The translations under genes and the position numbers were made by a program. Below, in pieces: positions 46,050-56,897 of a DNA stretch of 64,000 bases (the stretch's first letter is position 1; each line of letters begins with the position of its first letter). The notes under the pieces were generated by a model that was given only the letters and a program-made list of their open reading frames with translations, was not told the origin of the DNA and ran no database searches. The stretch is from Hygrocybe punicea (Eukaryota > Basidiomycota > Agaricomycetes > Agaricales > Hygrophoraceae). Location: contig OY744467.1 of the NCBI GenBank assembly GCA_963556145.1, forward strand, positions 2,914,001-2,978,000. The letters run 5' to 3'.

Positions 46050-49000
46050 TTACAATTTATCAACCAAACTAGAAATAAAGGAAGTAATATCATCTGGAAC
46101 TTGCTTCTGCATCTCCCCATACATCTCCAGTTCCTGAAGCTCCTGTCCCCAATCCATACCATCAGTGAAATTAAGACCTCTACCTTGTCGAATAGAATAC
46201 TTCAACAGCTGCAAGCCTTCCATAAGTTCAGGTGAAATACGACTTCGCCGAGCTGTCACAGTTTCTTTGCTTGAAGAAAATACACGCTCACAAGGCACTG
46301 CTGATGCTTGTATTGGCAGAATATCCATTGCAAGGCCAAAAACACCTGGAAAACGCAGTTGATTTTCCTTGATACATTGTTGTCAAATAGCTAGCAATTA
46401 TGAAAAAAAAATGCCACATGCCTGCCAAAATAGCAAACTCCCTGTTGCTGGTCGATCATCATGAAGATATGCATTACCTTCAATTTCAGCAGATTGCTGT
46501 GGTGTTAGGCAATGTGGATGACGGTTGAGTCTCAGAATATCTCTTGCTGTGGGACGATGAGGTGCTGTGTTCACTGCTGCAGGCGCATCAGTTCTTGCAG
46601 CAGCAGTGGCAATGGCAGCAGCATGATATGGGCGAAGCTGGGAAAAATAAATGAGAATGAGTGAAATAAATATCATAGGAACCTACAGCCTCAATAAATA
46701 TATCCCTGGCCCACTCAACTCGCTCAGGCATATGCTCTTCAAACCAAGACAATTTGATGGAAGGATCAAGAACTGGAAAAAACAAATAATCAATGCCTAA
46801 TACAAAAAGAACAAAAAAATGACAAACTCATTGCCAGGGTATAAGCTGGAACCAAGTCAGTTCGTTGACTATAAGACTCAAGTTTGTCAAGGCCAGCTTG
46901 AACAATTTCAGCTGTCTCTTGATAGTCATCTTGATGTGCTTTCCAAACATCGATAATCGCTTCAAATGCTGGTATGGCGTGACATAAGGTTGGCGTCTTT
47001 TCATGGGATATAATTTGTTGGAAAGCATGTGGAACCTAACAAACTGCATTTGAGTAGTGTATAGAGCTCTATTGTTTGAGACACCAACCTGGAGAATGAT
47101 TTGAAATGCTTGAAGACCTTCCCAGTCCTGCTCAGTAAGTTGAAATTTTTGTAGACTAGAAAACTCTCGATTTTCAAGAAAGATATCAAGAACCTAAATA
47201 TTTGTCAACAACCAAATCAGACACTTGAATACTATAAGTACTTCTCGTAAATCAATTGCTCTTTCAATCATCAGTAATGTTGATGACCATCGAACCTCCA
47301 TATCACGCAAAAGTTGGAGTTCTGGCCTCTCTAGTCGTTCAAACACAGATGAAAAATGTTGCCGGCGAATTGTTGATGACCTGATCTGTGTTCAAGAGCA
47401 GAAATTAAGTTAAGACTTCCAAGATAAGTCAGCACATACAGCATGAATCAGAGATCGCACTGTTGCAATAGGATCTCATTCCAGGTTATCCATCATGTCT
47501 CCAGTTGAAGGAATGTAATCATCAGCATCTTCTTTTGCATAATCCAGATTAGTAATGGCTGATAAAACTGCTTGGCACGCGAGATTGACAATATGCGGAA
47601 AGCATCTAGAATCCAACACAATAAGTACTAGTTACAATCCTAGAATGTTACATACCTAACTCTTCGTTTTGTTCGGTCAAATGGAATCTTGCGACGGCGA
47701 AGTTCACGCTCCAGAGTTACCATTAATGTATCATTATTTGATGCATTGTCAAGTGTTACCCATCCAATCTGGAAGATATTCATAATAGGAATAATTAAAA
47801 TCAACAGCACACACCTTCTCAGTAATCTTGAGACGGTCAGTGACATGAAGGAACACATGTGCAAGATGCTCGCCATCATGTCTTCCTGGCACACGGTGAA
47901 ACCCCACCAGATCGGCACGCAATTTGAGAATATGTTGGGGACCATTGTTGGTTTCTTCAGTGCGTGCTTGAATCCAATGTGCTGTAACAGCCATGAAGGG
48001 TGTTCGATTTGGATCACTCCACATATCAGTGGTGAAAGATATCTTCCCCACAGATTTCTGTTCATCAATAAGCAAGCATACAACACAATGAAAAATAATG
48101 GAGTAACCTGCATGACCACAGATAGCTGATCAAGATGTTCCCCAACCGACTCTTCAATACGAGTACGAATTGTCGTTCTACCCGGAATATCTGAGTCTTT
48201 TAGCTCCTGACGAAGCATTAGAAAAATTGCCCGGAGTCGGGGGGATTCAATTATATTGATTGACTAAATAAACCTCTTGTCAATGTGCATCACAATATAT
48301 ATCATCCCATACCTGATCATCACCCACAATAAACTCAACAATTGCATCAACGAACCCCGCATTCGAGTATGGTTGTCGATCAGGGGCACGGGAAGCTGTT
48401 GGTTGACCACGAGCCTTTCGATATTCATCCACAGCTTTCTGGACAGTCTTTGCTTGGATCTTGATGTTGAGATTGTCACATCCTGAGACCCACGGATCGA
48501 GGTGTTCCTCAGCAAGGTGTCGACGAAGCGTGCTCGTAGCACTGCTGGCACCAAACTTGGTGATCTTGTGAGCAGGCTTCGTCGTTGCAATATGTCTACC
48601 AGGCAATTAAGTTTCACATCATCAAAATACATCATGTTGAAATACAAACTGGCAGAATTGGCAACACCTCCGGCTGCCTTGCTTCTCATAAAAGGTCCAC
48701 ACATCTGATGCAGCATAGTGATTCTTGTTCCCTGCAGGACCTCCAGAAGACACGCGATGTTGTGCATGGGAAGGTGGACCTGCATTTTGTGATTCTCCAC
48801 TGTCAGACTCAGAGTTGCTCGACTCGGACTCGGAGCTTGAGCCAATTGATGCTAGCGGGGGTGTGGCGTTCTCTAGATCAAAGAGAGGAAGAGGAGTTGG
48901 CATAGTGGAAGTAGATGGTTGATTAGATGCATGAAGGATAGGAGGAGCCGGCGTCAATGAAGTAGATGGCTGATTCATTGGATGGAAGAGAGGAGGGGCC

Positions 49001-49533
49001 AGCGTCACCGAAGTTGACAGTTGATTGACCGAGAACACATCATCGGCTCCATCACTCGATGGGCTTGGTATATTAAAGGCAACTCGTCGTACAGGTACAG
49101 GGCTTTCTGGAATTTGTCGGCCCTGGAGCGGTGTTTTTTTCCTCACTCGAACACGGCGGGGTCGAGGGGGAGTAGGGCTGTATAAGAGTCCAACGGCTGT
49201 GGCTACATTCAATGGATCTTTGGCTTTATGGGATACAGCCCTTCGTCGTTGGGACGTGAGGACCACAGGTGACATTGGTTGCCAGGTGGGAGTTGCAGCA
49301 TTAACATCATATTGTACGCGAAACTCGGGGTCCACTTCGACAGCCTTCGCCTTTCCTTTACCTCTCCGTGACTTCCTGGGAGCAACCTCATCCAGTTCAT
49401 GCACAAAGCCTAACAGCTGATACGTCAACTGGTATTACAGTTTGATGAGGTACATACCTTCAATTTGAAAACTTGATTGAACGGCACCAGTTGCAAACTT
49501 TGTGGTGTCTTCATTCTTACGTCGTGGTGGCAT
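46050..49533 (-). CDS. hAT-family transposase (BED finger, DDE, dimerisation domain), one in-frame stop
   Basis: Start MPPRRKNEDTTKFATGAVQS at 49533, then a Ser/Pro-rich region. The BED zinc finger is VWTFYEKQGSRRCCQFC joined by an intron to HIATTKPAHKITKFGASSAT and LRRHLAEEHLDPWV. The catalytic part shows KISFTTDMWSDPNRTPFMAV, GWVTLDNASNNDTLMVTLER and the C/H segment before NLACQAVLSAITNLD. RW-type text VRWSSTLLMIERAIDLREV follows, and the hAT dimerisation end is QASAVPCERVFSSSKETVTA, SPELMEGLQLLKYSIRQGRG. About ten short introns. A single TGA at 47476-47478 replaces the residue before DPIATVRSLIH and fits CGA to TGA. Otherwise complete, and the likely source of activity for the TAGTGTTGCC elements in this window. 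Confidence 0.87.
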
Positions 49534-49599
49534 GCTAACAAGCATGAGCTCAGGTGATGAAACAGAAATCAGAGAACTTACTTCAATTGACGGTTCGAA

Positions 49600-50700
49600 T
49601 GGGTATTTGGTGGGGGGGAGTACTCAGGGAGACCAGCACTGAAGGGAGAGGGCAGATCAACGGTGAGAAACAGTTTCTGAGGGAGGGAAATGGCACTCAC
49701 AGGAGGGAGAGCAGCGGCACGCACACACGGGAGGCAGAGAGGGGACACAAGGGGGGTAAGACAACGGAGGCGGTGGTGGAGCCTCGAGAAGGTGGGGGAT
49801 GGCACTAAAGCGAGGGTGACGGCTTGAAACCGGAAGGGAGTGCTCAGGGAGACTGGCACTGGACAGAGACGGCAGGTTGGTAAGAAATGGTTTGGAGGGG
49901 GGAAATGGCGCTCACAGGAGGGAACCGCTCAATGGAGAGACGGTGAGCTCTCAAAGGGGGTTAAGACAACGGTGGCGGAGCCTTGAGTAAGTCGGGGGAC
50001 GGCGCTAAATGGAGGGTGACAGCCTGGGACTGAGGGGGAGCCTGCACTGGAGGGAGAAGGTAGGTTGACGGGGAGAAACAGTTTCCGAGAAAGGGAAACG
50101 GCACTGAGCCACTCAAGGGAGGAGGCAGAGAGGGCTCTCAAGGGGGGATGGAGCCTCGAGAAGGTGGGGGGACGGCGCTAAACGGAGGGTGACAGCTTGG
50201 GACCAGGATGGAAGTGCTCGGGGAGACTGGCACTGGACAGGTAACCGCAGGTTGAGGGTAAGAAATGGTCTGGAGGGGGGAAATGGCACTCACAGGAGGG
50301 AACCGCTCAAGGGAGAGACGGTGAGCTCTCAAAGGGGGTTGAGACGACAGTGGCGGAACCTCGAGCAAGTCAAGGAATGGTGTTAAATGGAGGGTGATGA
50401 GGGGGAGCCTGCACTGGAGGGAGAGGGCAGGTTAACGGGGAGAAAAAGTTTCCGAGGAAAAAAACGGCACTTACAGGAGGGAGATACTCAAGGGAGAGTG
50501 ATGGCGTTCACGGGAGGTGAAGAAGGCTCTCAAGGGGGTAAGACGACAGTGGCGGCGAGCCTCGAGAAGGTGGGGGGACGGCACTAAACGGATGGTGACG
50601 GCTTGGAAGTTGGGACCAAAATGGAAGCTCAGGGAGCCTGCACTGGAGAGAGAGGAAGTCAGGTTCTTTAAACTTGAAGGACAGAACCGGCAGACCACAC
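49600..50700. repeat. right subterminal tandem array, unit about 175-205 bp
   Basis: Five degenerate units with GAGCCTCGAGAAGGTGGGGG (49779, 49977, 50152, 50355, 50555), GGAGGGTGACAGCTTGGGAC, GCCTGCACTGGAGGGAGA and GGGAAATGGCACTCACAGGA. Its composition (AG-rich on plus) differs from the left array; open frames here are repeat artefacts. Confidence 0.8.
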
Positions 50701-51061
50701 TCACGGTATGAAGATGGGAGCCTCGAGACGGTGCAAGGTAGCGTGACAGGGAGGAAGGGAGACGGCTGATGCTTGAAGCTTGAAGGACAAAGACGGCGAG
50801 CGTGTGACAGAGGAGCGTTGAGAAAGTCGGAGACGTCGTTGAGGAGACGGTGATGGTGATGTGGGGAGCAAACTGCGGGTCATGGGACTTGTGGGAGCCC
50901 TATGCCCACAAATTGCCTAATTTGGAACTTTGAACCAGTCGGTCCACGGTTAACCGCGGTCTGGGACTGTAACCAGACCGTTACCAATGGTTCGGTTAAA
51001 TTTCGGTCCGGTCCGAACGGTCCGCGGTCTTTAACCAGACCGTGGCAACACTATCAGGCGG

Positions 51062-51585
51062 CCTGGATTACCAAATTTGGGAGCAGAATTCCAAGTAACA
51101 TAGAGTATTCGAAGTAAGGGTTCAGCAGTTGAGTTAAAGAGCTCAACTAGACCATTAAAGAGCCAGATGCGGTTGAGCCACGGAATGAGTCGTTACGGGG
51201 TGGATTTCTGTTGATCTACAAAAGACACAAAAGGCAAGTTACAGACCGTCACGTCACGTTCGTAAGTAAGTTCAGGTTCCGAGTTCGTCCAGTTATAGCC
51301 ATTCCACAGCATACTGTATCTATCACGGAGGTCCCAGCGGGCATACCCACAGCCTCGACACTCGCAGTCGAGGTTTGTTCGTCATTTTGTGCGTTTACCC
51401 CCTTTTTATGAAACATTCTTCACTTTGTTTCACTTGACTGTCTTTGTCTGAATCGCTTTCAGTCAGGAATCCTTTTGTACCTGTCGGTCCAAGATTCCAT
51501 CTTTTCGTTACGGCTGGACGCCTTTAACGTTGAATCACCAAGCAGGCAATACGTCATCATACTGGCGACCTCGACACTATTGGAC
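51062..51585. promoter_or_regulatory. upstream region of the zinc-cluster gene, hit by the hAT insertion
   Basis: About 520 bp between the hAT target duplication and the chosen ATG. A 5' UTR intron ending TGAATCGCTTTCAG (near 51462) is possible. No TATA box seen. Confidence 0.35.
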
Positions 51586-53271
51586 ATGACGGATTCACAA
51601 GACGAATCAGACTCTGCAATAGATCCTACCGACGACGGACAGCTCACAATTCGTATACCAAATCCAAAAGTATACATGGCTCGCCAATCCCAGTGGATTG
51701 GCCGCAGGGGAAAACCAAGATGTGACCACTGCCGCCTGAACAATCTTAAGGTTTATGCCAAATCGCCAACATCTTATGCCGAAAATCTAACATCAGTCCA
51801 GTGTGACAGAGTATTGCCCGCCTGTAATCACTGCTCATGGACCAGCGGAAGAGAATGCAAATATACCCCGTTGCCCACTCCAGCACATCGGGGCATCCCC
51901 AGATGCGATCGATGTCGCTTGAAAAACCTCAAGGTCAGCGAGGGATGTGACCGGCTGAGTCAAATTTTCTGAAGTGTTGCCGTCTGGGAAACAGTGCGAT
52001 CGGAATCTTCCGGTCTGTAATCATTGTTCGGAAGACGAAGAACTGGAGTGCAACTACACTCCGAAAAAGCGACACAAGGTTCCTTCTGACCACGCACCCG
52101 TTAAGGACAGTAATTCGGGACCCTACGGTACAAAAAGCGCTTCTTTTTTGGTCTCAGAGATATTGAGCATGGAGGATCAAGATACTGATAGCCTTAACGG
52201 TAACGACGACTATGCAGACCAACGACATAGCTTCTACGGACAGAACATTGCATCCACCTCATCCCGTGTTTTTGGAACGCCTTCTCCGAATTTATACGAC
52301 CGGGAAGGATCGTCAGAGCCAGAAGTTCCTCGATTACCTCTAACTGGCCGATCCACACCGGATCAACGAAGACGATGGTTGCGACACTCCCCACTACCTC
52401 CAGTAGCGCCGAAGCATCTGCCGTCAACGAATCAGCTCTCCTTCATATCGCATACATTTCCCCCCGACCAAGGAATGGTTATTAGCAAGTCACACATCGA
52501 GCCTTGGACTTACCCCGCCTTCCCACCCCTCCCCGAAGTAATTATTCGCTGCTTGAATAACGCCAACTTGGTTGAAATGCCAGGGCGAAATGCATTTGAC
52601 GAGTCATTTGGGGAATTTCTTGCTGTACTTGGCCCAGAACTCCGAGAGACCGCGGCCTTCATGCCTGAGGACTATGTCTTCATTCATCGTTGTATCGTTG
52701 CGGATGAGATATCCAGGCTTCCAGAGCGGACGCGCATGTGGCTGTCCTACCATCATGTCTGCTCTGGATCAAATAAACAGATATTACTTCTCGTTCCGCG
52801 AGACGAATTCTTTGACATCCGACCGGTGGAGAAAGAAAGGCTGAGGGCAGCATTTGTCGCACGAATAGATGGGAAAGCAGGATGTGCAGCTTGGGCTTAC
52901 TCTCACTCTCACACCAACTTAAATGACCCAACGCAGCATGGAATGGATCCCAGCCATGTAATATTTGAACGATTGCCCGCTCAACCTCAAATCTACGACA
53001 TTCTTGTTTATGCGCACCGATCTCATATATCTTCATCTTCAATGCTTGTCGAGATCCGTAAAATTGGGATTGTATGTTCCTCCGGATGACCAGCCTCAAA
53101 CTTTCTTTTAATTGGCATCTTTTCCAGGCGACTATCACTTGGCCAATGGCTGAAATTTTTGTTCGTCTTTGTCCACTCTGTAGCATGAGGGGTAAACAAG
53201 CACAATGTCATGGCGTCAAATCAGAAACACCAGCAGCGAGTTCGTTTGGTACTTTTGGAACGAAAAAATGA
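51586..53271 (+). CDS. regulator with two tandem Zn2Cys6 clusters
   Basis: Start MTDSQDESDSAIDPTDDGQ at 51586. Two fungal binuclear zinc clusters follow each other: RCDHCRLNNLK|CDRVLPACNHC...CKYTP and RCDRCRLKNLK|CDRNLPVCNHC...CNYTP. In both, an intron falls at the same point after NLK, indicating a segment duplication with its intron. A basic linker KKRHKVP, a Ser-rich region, and a C-terminal globular part (FPPLPEVIIRCLNNANLVEM, GEFLAVLGPELRETAAFMPE, HRCIVADEISRLPERTRMWL) of unknown type come next. The last intron (about 53070-53128) leads to ATITWPMAEIFVRLCPLCSM and the stop at 53271. Presumably a nuclear DNA-binding protein; targets unknown. Confidence 0.78.
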
Positions 53272-53713
53272 GTCTCAAAGCGAGGAATGGACCGTGGAGA
53301 CTTGTCGCAGATAAAAGTGTCATTTATTGTACACCAACATCAATTTATTAAATATGTGACAGTGGTGTGTCTGTTGACGAAAGGTCTGGTTTATGAATGT
53401 ATTACCTGGAAAAACGTTTCGAGGAACTTATCTTCACCATTCTGATCACGCAGAGACCCGGACCTGTGGGATCCGGAAGACAGAAATTAGAGGAATTTCT
53501 TTGCCAGACAATGAAACAATATTCATTATATCTGTTCCATTGATGCAAAATAAGTTGGGTGTCGCGTTCGAAAATCTATCATCCCCTCTTGCAGGATCGT
53601 CCCGCTTCTTCCGCAAGATCAGGCGTCATGATGTGCCGTTTGGTTACCGTGATGGTGGATAAAAATGGAATTCCGTGGGTCATTCAAGGGCTCCAAAAGA
53701 ATGCCAGAGTTTC
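53272..53713. other. convergent 3' region
   Basis: Between the stop codons of the zinc-cluster gene and spe2. It holds both 3' untranslated regions; no independent gene is supported. Confidence 0.35.
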
Positions 53714-55100
53714 CTATGAACAAATATCGAAACTGGCGAAAGCCAGTCCGTACCCCCCGAATTCGTAGTTGATCTTGTCAGTCCTCCGGTAAATTTTTCC
53801 ACGTGTATTCGCCGAAACATATGGTCCTTCCATAGTACCCATAGCGTGGCACAGCGGCACAGTTAATGCTGCCTTGAAAGCGCGCTGAGCTGCTTCCACG
53901 GCAGTCGAGCCCTCTTCCTCCTCTGTATTGCCGTTATCTTCGCTCGAAATGAACAGGGTTAGGCTCAATTTTCCTGGCTGGAAGATGCTCACAACGCGAT
54001 GAATGAGGGTCCGCAGATCAGGAACGCTTTCAGCTTGGGCCGAAGGGCGAGTCGGAAGTGGAACGTTGCACTCGAAGCTGGCGTAGGACCAGTCATTTTC
54101 GGGCGTGACGTGAATGTTATAGTAGCCCTCTCGACAACGATGCGGCATCCGGACATCGCCATCATCGTCAAGAGGATCACCCCATTTCACGAGAGCGTTT
54201 GCGGAGTAACCGCACGGAGAGAAAATATACGCATCAAGCGTCGTGAGGTGAGATGGGAACACATCAGAAATGCCGAGGTTCGATGACAAGATTTGGGCAT
54301 AGGTGGATGGAGTGGCCGACGTTTCAAGTTCAGGAAATGATAAAAAGGGTTGACGGGCCTCGAGGGCGAGGTCACTCATCAGGATCTCAATAGTATAGTC
54401 ATGAACAGGAACCTGTTTGGCTGGCGTTGGGTGTACCATATTATGCAGTATTTCATTCCCGCGCTGCAAGCATATCATCGGCGTCAGGGGAGTCTTTGGC
54501 GTGGTGTACATCTCATCAGGGCTGGTGAGATAGAGCAACCAATGGTCGCCATTGACCTTGCCGACAGTGTAAGCCGCTCCGTTGGGGAAAAGATTGTCAA
54601 GAAATTTGATTTCCTCATTCCAGTCACGGTGTGGGCCAAGTTGGCGTTCGGGGAACATGAAGGTCTTGCGAGAGTAGAAACAACGATAGACTGACTGGAG
54701 GGAGGCGTGGGTGCGAGCAATTTCGAGAATGCGGGGAAGGCCTAAGAGATTGAGGGTAGTTCCGCACGTTTTAAGAATGAGGCGGTGGGGTGAGACGAAG
54801 AAGGACGATTCGCTAGAAATGCAAGATCGACGAATGGCATAGATGTCGAAAAGACAAGAAAGCTCACCTCAATAGGTACGCATCCATGTCGGTTCCTTCT
54901 AAGACACTGAGAATTTTGCATTTCACGATGGCCAACATCTCTTCCCAGACGGGTCTGGGCACCCTCCGAAGTCCAAACTTGCCGTCACTACTGGCCAAAG
55001 CAGCATTTGGTAGATGCGCAACGGAAGGCGCAAACCAGATCTCGAGTAATTTTTCGGGTCCCTCGAATGGAGATTGTGAGATTTCGTTTTTGAATGACAT
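53714..55100 (-). CDS. spe2: S-adenosylmethionine decarboxylase proenzyme
   Basis: Makes decarboxylated SAM for spermidine and spermine synthesis. Start MSFKNEISQSPFEGPEKLLE at 55100, with IWFAPSV next. Splicing an intron (about 54812-54870) joins MDAYLL to SESSFFVSPHRLILKTCGTT. The E-SS self-cleavage site, where the second subunit gains its pyruvoyl group, and the KTCGTT active-site Cys loop are both intact. Downstream EEIKFLDNLFPNGAAYTVGK, HWLLYLTS, MSDLALEARQPFLS, LDAYIFSPCGYSANAL and EGYYNIHVTPENDWSYASFE complete the fold. The C-terminus GGYGLAFASFDICS ends at 53714. Size and motifs fit an active enzyme. The upstream Met at 55160 lacks family support. Confidence 0.95.
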
Positions 55101-55258
55101 GACTCGAATTATGAGGTAGATTAATATTGGTGTGGATTGGTCAAAATGGCTAAAGACCAAACGTAAAACTAAAAGAGACGCGTGAGCTGGCGTTCAAGTT
55201 GCTCTCCACTTAGACGCGTGACCCGGACTAGTACTAGTCTAGCCTTGAACTTCACCTC
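55101..55258. promoter_or_regulatory. short divergent promoter spe2 / DUF1279 gene with two ACGCGT boxes
   Basis: Only 158 bp between start codons. Contains ACGCGT at 55178-55183 and 55214-55219 (the MluI cell-cycle-box word) and a palindrome GACTAGTACTAGTC at 55226-55239. A function for these sites is inferred only. Confidence 0.5.
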
Positions 55259-55897
55259 ATGGTTCGGCGTTTTCTATTTCGCATTCCCACTTTTGGTGCA
55301 TTTCCCCGCGCTACAGCACCTCTTCTCCCACTAGTGCGGACGTCCTCTGCAGCCCCATCACCTCGGACTACTCACCGCTCAGCCACTTCACGTTTATTTC
55401 ATTATTTCCCTGCACGTCTGACATCACTACGTTCACCCTCTCCAAATCCCAATCCACCTGAAGCAACTCTTTCCCAGCGACTAAGGGACCTCATCAAGTC
55501 ATATGGCTGGTACGCTCTCGGGATGTATATTGTCCTCTCCGCCCTTGATTTTGGCGTCGCCTTCGTCGGTATCAATCTTTTGGGTGCGGAACAGGTCTCC
55601 CGTTTAGTCGCCTCTGTCAAGAACTTGGTTTGGAACAAGCCGCCAGAGCCGGGTCACGACGAGATCGAGAAAATCACCGCAACAGGGCAAGGTGGTCACG
55701 AGGGGCTTTATGCTATGCTTCTGTTGGCGTATACTATCCACAAGACCATCTTTGTCCCCGTAAGGGTCGGGCTGACGGCTGCGCTTACACCCAAGTTGGT
55801 TGGGTGGCTGGGGAGGAGGGGTTGGGTTGGCGGAGAAGGTGTAAAACGAGCAGCGATAGAAATAAGAGAAAGACTGAGCACGAGAAACCGAGATTAG
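55259..55897 (+). CDS. mitochondrial DUF1279 (FAM210/Nat2-like) membrane protein
   Basis: Single exon, 212 residues. The N-terminus MVRRFLFRIPTFGAFPRATA is Arg-rich without acids, a good mitochondrial presequence. The DUF1279 core is LSQRLRDLIKSYGWYALGMY, then IVLSALDFGVAFVGINLLGA (membrane segment), and after a loop HEGLYAMLLLAYTIHKTIFV followed by PVRVGLTAALTPKLVGWLGR. This is the usual length and layout. Family members sit in the inner membrane and affect mitochondrial function; the precise role is unknown. Confidence 0.9.
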   Translation: MVRRFLFRIPTFGAFPRATAPLLPLVRTSSAAPSPRTTHRSATSRLFHYFPARLTSLRSPSPNPNPPEATLSQRLRDLIKSYGWYALGMYIVLSALDFGVAFVGINLLGAEQVSRLVASVKNLVWNKPPEPGHDEIEKITATGQGGHEGLYAMLLLAYTIHKTIFVPVRVGLTAALTPKLVGWLGRRGWVGGEGVKRAAIEIRERLSTRNRD

Positions 55898-56112
55898 GGT
55901 CGGCATTGAGACTTAGAGATGTCTCAATGTGCAGGCATCGTCTCAATGTCCCAATGTGCAGGCCTGTACGTTGCTCGAATACCGTTGATTCTTGTTCACT
56001 AATAGTACAAACGATCCTAGTGCAGAAACGGTTTTTCACTCAAACCCTCATGTTCGTAGATACAGCAGCCACTGCAATCAGGCAGTAGGAAGTTCATTTT
56101 CTGAGGTAAGAT
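55898..56112. other. convergent 3' region
   Basis: 3' ends of the DUF1279 gene and the RPEL gene. A 22-bp word (GTCTCAATGTGCAGGC / GTCCCAATGTGCAGGC) is directly repeated near 55920-55965. Confidence 0.4.
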
Positions 56113-56574
56113 TCAGCGCACAGGCGGATTAAGTTGCGAGTAGACAGACTTGCCATTCAAAATCCCCTCCTTCAGAAGCTCCTCAGGCTTGGGTCGCCGT
56201 TGCAAGGCTTGATCGAGTTTATCCTTGCAAGTAGTTATAACTAATTAGTAAATGGAGCGTTCCTCAGGTGAAGTTAATTGTCTCTAACCTCCAGCTGCGA
56301 CCTTTGCAGCCTCTCTTTTGCTGCTTGGAGGGCTGGGGCAACGTTATCCTCTGGTGACCTATGAGCATCGGATGGGCGGACGGAGTTGGACACAACTTAC
56401 TTTTGAGGATGTTGCGTTCAACTAACTCGGATTTGTCGGGTCTAGTGCCAAGGCGCTTCTCCAGTTCTTCCATTGTCTTTGGGTCGAGCGAGGGACTGCG
56501 GGCGTGCTGCGGTCTGGCGGCTTCATAGAGGTGATCAGCAGTTGGAATGAGTCGATTTGGAAGACCTTACACAT
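56113..56574 (-). CDS. small RPEL-repeat protein
   Basis: Four exons give about 100 residues. Exon 1 is just ATG T (56571-56574), joined by GTAAGG...GAAG to SARPQHARSPSLDPKTMEEL. RPEL repeat 1 is EKRLGTRPDKSELVERNILK; the next junction (acceptor CCAG before AGGATAAC) gives KDNVAPALQAAKERLQRSQL; repeat 2 is DKLDQALQRRPKPEELLKEG, then GKSVYSQLNPPVR and the stop at 56113. RPEL motifs bind G-actin in animals; in fungi such short two-repeat proteins are of unknown function. The tiny first exon is inferred, but it restores a clean start. Confidence 0.8.
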
Positions 56575-56897
56575 TGTTGACGACGAACTGGGTGGTGAAT
56601 GTAGCGTCTATAAAAGCAAGGGTCCGGATAATCAGTAGGACCATTTGGGCTAGTATGACCCTTTACCATTGGGCTAAATCAACGCTAACATCACAACTTT
56701 TGGAGACGCGTCACACCGGTTTGGTGGCCCATTTATTCCCTGGAATATTTTAATAATGTTACCAATATTTTGGAGTACAGGGCCTCACCGGCCTCACCAC
56801 CCCCACATGTACCTAGAGTTGTGAAATTCACCAGCACATTAGGCAATAAATTTGTATGGTCACGGTCACGGTCCGGCGCCGTTACTTCAACACAAAC
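56575..56897. promoter_or_regulatory. divergent promoter RPEL gene / complex I-like gene
   Basis: 323 bp between start codons, including one ACGCGT word (56706-56711) and a CACGGTCACGGTCC repeat just before the right-hand gene. Confidence 0.4.

Larger units (their letters stand above)
41992..51053. mobile_element. 9.06-kb hAT transposon with captured FAS fragment
   Basis: TIRs TAGTGTTGCCACGGTC and its inverse, exact 8-bp target duplication TCAGGCGG (41984-41991, 51054-51061). The subterminal zones are built from GGTCCGGT and GGTTAACC words. Inside are a left tandem array (42480-43240), a GGGGAC-rich zone (43700-44100), a captured fatty acid synthase fragment (+), a hAT transposase gene (-), and a right tandem array (49600-50700). 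One CGA-to-TGA stop in the transposase is the only obvious defect, so the lineage may have been active recently. Confidence 0.92.

Noticed and set aside
51054..51061. TCAGGCGG after the hAT element as a chance word
   Set aside because: The identical 8 bp stand directly before the other TIR at 41984-41991, so it is a target duplication.
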